A DNA stretch of 64,000 bases from Solirubrobacterales bacterium. Its GTDB lineage: Bacteria; Actinomycetota; Thermoleophilia; Solirubrobacterales; Solirubrobacteraceae. The notes under the pieces are model-generated. The model was not told where the DNA came from. It worked only from the letters and a program-made list of their open reading frames with translations, and made no database searches. Positions within the stretch are counted from its first letter, which is position 1. Every line of letters begins with the position of its first letter. Made by a program: the position numbers and the translations under genes. Location of the stretch: assembly GCA_003133565.1 (NCBI GenBank), contig PKYB01000065.1, forward strand, positions 11,739 through 75,738, in the 5' to 3' direction. This document shows, one piece after another, positions 61,315-64,000 of this stretch.

Positions 61315-63015
61315 ATGAGCAAGTCCAGCCGACCATACGCAGTCCTCACCGCGCTTGCGGGTGTGGTCGTTGCGCTTTCGATCGGACTGCCAAACGCGCA
61401 GGCGAGTGCGACCGGCGGTGGCGTTGCTGCTCCACCCGCGGCCCCAACGTCCACCGGATCGAGCACCCCCACGCCGACCACCTCGGGTTCGAGTACGTCC
61501 AGTACGCCCACTACTACTGCCAGCAAGCCAGTTGCGAAGGCGAGCAAGCCGGCGAGCGACGCGAGCGCGCCGCAACCGACGCCAGTAATCAGCAAGGTCG
61601 ATTGCTACCGCGTCGGCTTGACGACCTGCGCCAAGAAGCACCCGCGCGTCGTCCAGATCGACGGTGAGCTCGTGGTCCACGGACAGAACCTGAACGGCAC
61701 GCTGACGGTCTATTTCCCGCGGCCCGCCGTGAGCGCGGCGAGCACGGCGAGCGTCCAGTCGGTGGGAGCGAGGCTCCGCCCGACTCGCCATGGTTGGGCC
61801 GTGACGATCCCGGCCGGGGTTGAGAGTGGCCGAATCTTCCTCAAGACGCGTTCCGGCGGGCGCTCCAAGCGCTACGGACCGGTAACCATTCTCGCGGCGC
61901 CACAAGTGCCCGGGTCGGACGCCCCACTGGCTGCGTCGGCGTTCGACGGAACCGGCATGTGGATCTGGTACCTCGACCAGTCCGACGGGGGCAGCCTTGC
62001 GGCCATCGCCACTGCGGCCAAGGCCGCTGGGATCACGACCTTGTTCATCAAGAGCAGCGACGGCACCAACGCCTGGTCGCAGTTCACGCCCGCACTCGTG
62101 CAATCGATACACGCTCTAGGGCTCGACGTGTGCGCCTGGCAGTACGTCTACGGCACCTATCCCGCCGTCGAGGCTGCGCTTGGTGCGCAGGCCGTCGCCG
62201 ACGGTGCCGACTGTCTGGTAGTCGATGCCGAGAGCCAGTACGAGGGCAACTATTACGCGGCACAGACCTACATCGACGATCTGCGCGCGAGCATCGGCCC
62301 GAGCTATCCGGTCGGGCTTTCGTCTTTCCCCTACGTCAACGAGCACGAGTCCGAGCCCTACTCCGTGTTCCTCGGTCCCGGGGGCGCGCAGTATGACGTG
62401 CCGCAGGTTTACTGGCACGCCATCGGCACGACACCGGCTGCCGCGTACGCTCAGACATTCGTCGAAAACCGCATCTATGGTCGGCCTATCGTCCCCGTTG
62501 GTCAGAGCTACGGCGGCGTCTCGGCGGCGCAGATAACACAGTTCCGCCAGCTCGCGGCCGCCTACGGTGCCACCGGGTTTTCCTGGTATAGCTGGCAGGC
62601 GACGAGCAGCGCCGGCTGGACGGCCCTCGACGCGCCGTTGACCGTAGGCTCCCCAATCACGCTCCCGACAGCATGGCCGCTACTGAGCTTCGGCTCCCAG
62701 GGTGACCAGGTCGTTTGGATGCAGGAGCATCTCGCGGCGGCGGAGCCAACGACCCCGACGACCGGCGAGTTCGATACGACGACAGAGGCGGACCTCGAGG
62801 CGTTCCAGGCCGCCAACGGGTTGCCGCAGTCAGGTGAAACCGACGGACCCACTTGGGAGGCGCTGCTCGCGCTCACGCCGGTCGCCGTCCAGTACCCGAA
62901 GCCGCCGCCAAGCACGGGCCCGACTGGTACGACCGGGACGAGCGGGGCGAGCGGCACCAGCGGCTCGTCGGGATCGAGCGGCGGCACAGGCCCGAGCGGC
63001 GGCACGCCCGCCTGA
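61315..63015 (+). CDS. Secreted glycoside-hydrolase-like protein with peptidoglycan-binding domain
   Basis: 566 residues from ATG 61315. Signal (AVLTALAGVVVALSIGLP), Thr/Ser/Pro linker, an IPT-like beta domain (~90-195, with DCYRVGLTTC), then a TIM-barrel-like region (GMWIWYLDQSDGGSLAAIA, LGLDVCAWQYVYG, CLVVDAESQYEG, YDVPQVYWHAIG) resembling GH25/DUF1906-type proteins, a PG_binding_1 domain (FGSQGDQVVWMQEHL, TEADLEAFQAANGL) and a low-complexity GTSG tail. Likely wall-associated. An in-frame ATG at 61225 would put 30 polar residues before the signal. Confidence 0.83.
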   Translation: MSKSSRPYAVLTALAGVVVALSIGLPNAQASATGGGVAAPPAAPTSTGSSTPTPTTSGSSTSSTPTTTASKPVAKASKPASDASAPQPTPVISKVDCYRVGLTTCAKKHPRVVQIDGELVVHGQNLNGTLTVYFPRPAVSAASTASVQSVGARLRPTRHGWAVTIPAGVESGRIFLKTRSGGRSKRYGPVTILAAPQVPGSDAPLAASAFDGTGMWIWYLDQSDGGSLAAIATAAKAAGITTLFIKSSDGTNAWSQFTPALVQSIHALGLDVCAWQYVYGTYPAVEAALGAQAVADGADCLVVDAESQYEGNYYAAQTYIDDLRASIGPSYPVGLSSFPYVNEHESEPYSVFLGPGGAQYDVPQVYWHAIGTTPAAAYAQTFVENRIYGRPIVPVGQSYGGVSAAQITQFRQLAAAYGATGFSWYSWQATSSAGWTALDAPLTVGSPITLPTAWPLLSFGSQGDQVVWMQEHLAAAEPTTPTTGEFDTTTEADLEAFQAANGLPQSGETDGPTWEALLALTPVAVQYPKPPPSTGPTGTTGTSGASGTSGSSGSSGGTGPSGGTPA

Positions 63016-63315
63016 TCGCTCGCGCGGCGCCGCCGCCTAGTTGGATGGGCTCAGAGCCGAGCGGGTCGGGTCGGCGACGGAGGGAGTTCGCGACCGGCGC
63101 GGCGGCGCGCGTCAGCTCGATCTGAGCGGCTCTTGACGGTGGTGACGGTTATCACTCGCAATCTTTGCCACGAACGGCTATGTTGCCGCGTGACGGGAGC
63201 GAGAGCGATGGTATAGAGCAGCGTCGGCGCCGACGCTGCTCTACCATCGACCTAAGTGCCGCGCGCGTTTTGAGTGGATGCCGCCGGCAAGGCACCTGGT
63301 TGCGGGAGCGAGCCG
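63016..63315. other. 300-base gap with a large palindrome and a short repeat
   Basis: No gene recognised. It contains the palindrome at 63207-63248 and the first copy of GGTTGCGGGAGCGAGC (63298-63313), which recurs at 63319-63334 across the end of the DUF2294 gene. Confidence 0.6.
63207..63248. repeat. Near-perfect 20-bp-arm palindrome without loop
   Basis: The arms 63207-63228 and 63229-63248 are complementary over 20 bp, with a two-base TA insertion in the left arm; the centre is CGTCGGC/GCCGACG. It lies 67 bases after the stop of the DUF2294 gene (minus strand) and 190 bases after the glycoside-hydrolase-like gene (plus strand). A bidirectional terminator is likely; a protein-binding site is possible. 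Confidence 0.8.
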
Positions 63316-63681
63316 CTAGGTTGCGGGAGCGAGCACGAAAAGCTCGACCTCGAGGTCCGGACCGACGTGGCTGTCTGAAAGAAAGCTCGTCACGCGACGG
63401 CCGGTGAGTTCCTCCACTCGGGCGATGAACTTGTCCTGCATCGCGTTCTGGAACGCACTGCGATTGTCGCGGACAGCGCGGTGGCGTTGTAGTTCGATCA
63501 TCGTCTTCTCGACATCGGTGTAGACGCCGCCCATGACGCACGCCAGTAGGTCGTCGCCCATCATCTGCGTCTTGGCGCTGACCGGTGCGCGGTGGTGGTA
63601 GCGCGTGTGCAGCACCACCATGGCGTCGGTTACGGCTTCTAGCAGCGCGTCGCCAGTGAGGCGTTTTTCGGGGGCCGCCAT
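63316..63681 (-). CDS. DUF2294 (MpsC-like) family protein
   Basis: 121 residues from ATG 63681. MVVLHTRYHHRAPVSAKTQM, DDLLACVMGGVYTDVEKTMI, NRSAFQNAMQDKFIARVEEL and SDSHVGPDLEVELFVL cover the whole DUF2294 domain. In Staphylococcus a DUF2294 protein (MpsC) accompanies a bicarbonate/ion transporter; no such transporter is in view. Divergent from a second DUF2294 gene. Confidence 0.88.
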   Translation of the reverse strand: MAAPEKRLTGDALLEAVTDAMVVLHTRYHHRAPVSAKTQMMGDDLLACVMGGVYTDVEKTMIELQRHRAVRDNRSAFQNAMQDKFIARVEELTGRRVTSFLSDSHVGPDLEVELFVLAPAT

Positions 63682-63829
63682 GCGGCCTCCTCTCTCGCTC
63701 TCCTTGGTCCGACACGCGCGGGGCGAAGGGCTAAACCCGACACACAATCGAGCAACCAACGATAGCAGCGGTTTCCGGCTAGCATTTTCAGGCGGCTCGT
63801 GGGGCGGCCCGGGCCGAAAGGAGAACGGC

Positions 63830-64000
63830 GTGACCGATCCAGATACCGCGCAGGAACAAGGCAGCGGCACCGCGCTGACCGCGATCTCCGACGGGATGGT
63901 CAAGCTGCTGAAGGAGTACTACGGCGTAGGGCCGACCCAGGCCAAGACCTACTACCACGACGACCTCGTCGTCTGCCTGATGCGCGGCGGCTTCACTCGC
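63830..64000 (+). CDS. DUF2294 family protein, 3'-truncated by the window
   Basis: 57 residues visible. GTG 63830 has AAAGGAGA upstream. ALTAISDGMVKLLKEYYGVG, PTQAKTYYHDDLVVCLMRGG is the N-terminal half of DUF2294 and aligns with the divergent neighbour. The paralogue pair shares a 148-base intergenic region, so co-regulation is likely. Confidence 0.85.
   Translation, partial: MTDPDTAQEQGSGTALTAISDGMVKLLKEYYGVGPTQAKTYYHDDLVVCLMRGGFTR

Overview
The window is high-GC DNA (GC3-rich codons, frequent GTG starts, GC-rich terminator hairpins without U-tracts). Its families are actinobacterial: F420/deazaflavin-type reductase, SoxR without SoxS, WXG100 proteins with an EssC/EccC-type ATPase, LLM flavin oxidoreductases, DUF2294 and many short secreted proteins. 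The best fit is a deep-branching soil actinobacterium of the Thermoleophilia/Solirubrobacterales type. That placement is inference from gene content, not a phylogeny.

Layout. 1-10 kb: a truncated LPG-synthase-like membrane protein, an LLM flavoenzyme behind a palindromic operator, a serine beta-lactamase-like hydrolase, a SoxR switch (soxR divergent from a DUF5519 gene and an MFS exporter) and two tandem FUSC-type membrane proteins. 10-20 kb: an acylphosphatase/LigD-phosphoesterase fusion, a receiver-only response regulator, a MerR regulator, a TetR-cupin-DUF1059 module, a cytoplasmic-looking phosphoesterase, an alpha/beta hydrolase, a Gfo/Idh dehydrogenase and an aldo/keto reductase. 19.5-28.3 kb: a stand-alone TrpB2-type PLP enzyme, a NUDIX-metallophosphoesterase pair, a small iron-permease-like protein, a beta-hydroxyacid dehydrogenase, a methyltransferase and an F420-type reductase coupled to a heme-degrading-like protein.

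28.4-47.2 kb is the most distinctive part, a type VII-like secretion region. A plus-strand trio encodes two WXG100-sized proteins and a WXG protein fused to a cell-wall-hydrolase-like domain. Convergent to it is a 1445-residue ubiquitin-like/FHA/FtsK ATPase. Next to them, on the minus strand, lie three tandem secreted RCC1 seven-blade propeller genes (one carrying a single-base frameshift in a six-G run), a transmembrane Ser/Thr kinase and a secreted glycine-rich protein. The propellers and the glycine-rich protein share an unusual four-cysteine module. An FHA-HTH protein and a secreted NlpC/P60 hydrolase with duplicated C-terminal repeats flank the set. A plausible model is kinase/FHA-controlled export of WXG proteins with a surface assembly of propeller and glycine-rich proteins. 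EccB, EccD, EccE and mycosin are not in this window.

47.3-64 kb: an aldo/keto reductase whose 3' end is duplicated as a remnant at 28.4 kb, a pilin-like lipoprotein, an ABC transporter pair, a cyclopropane-fatty-acid synthase, several secreted proteins, three tandem TolB-like propeller proteins, a second LLM oxidoreductase, an alpha/beta hydrolase, a secreted glycoside-hydrolase-like protein with a peptidoglycan-binding domain, and a divergent pair of DUF2294 genes, the last cut by the window edge. No tRNA, rRNA, CRISPR array or insertion sequence was recognised.
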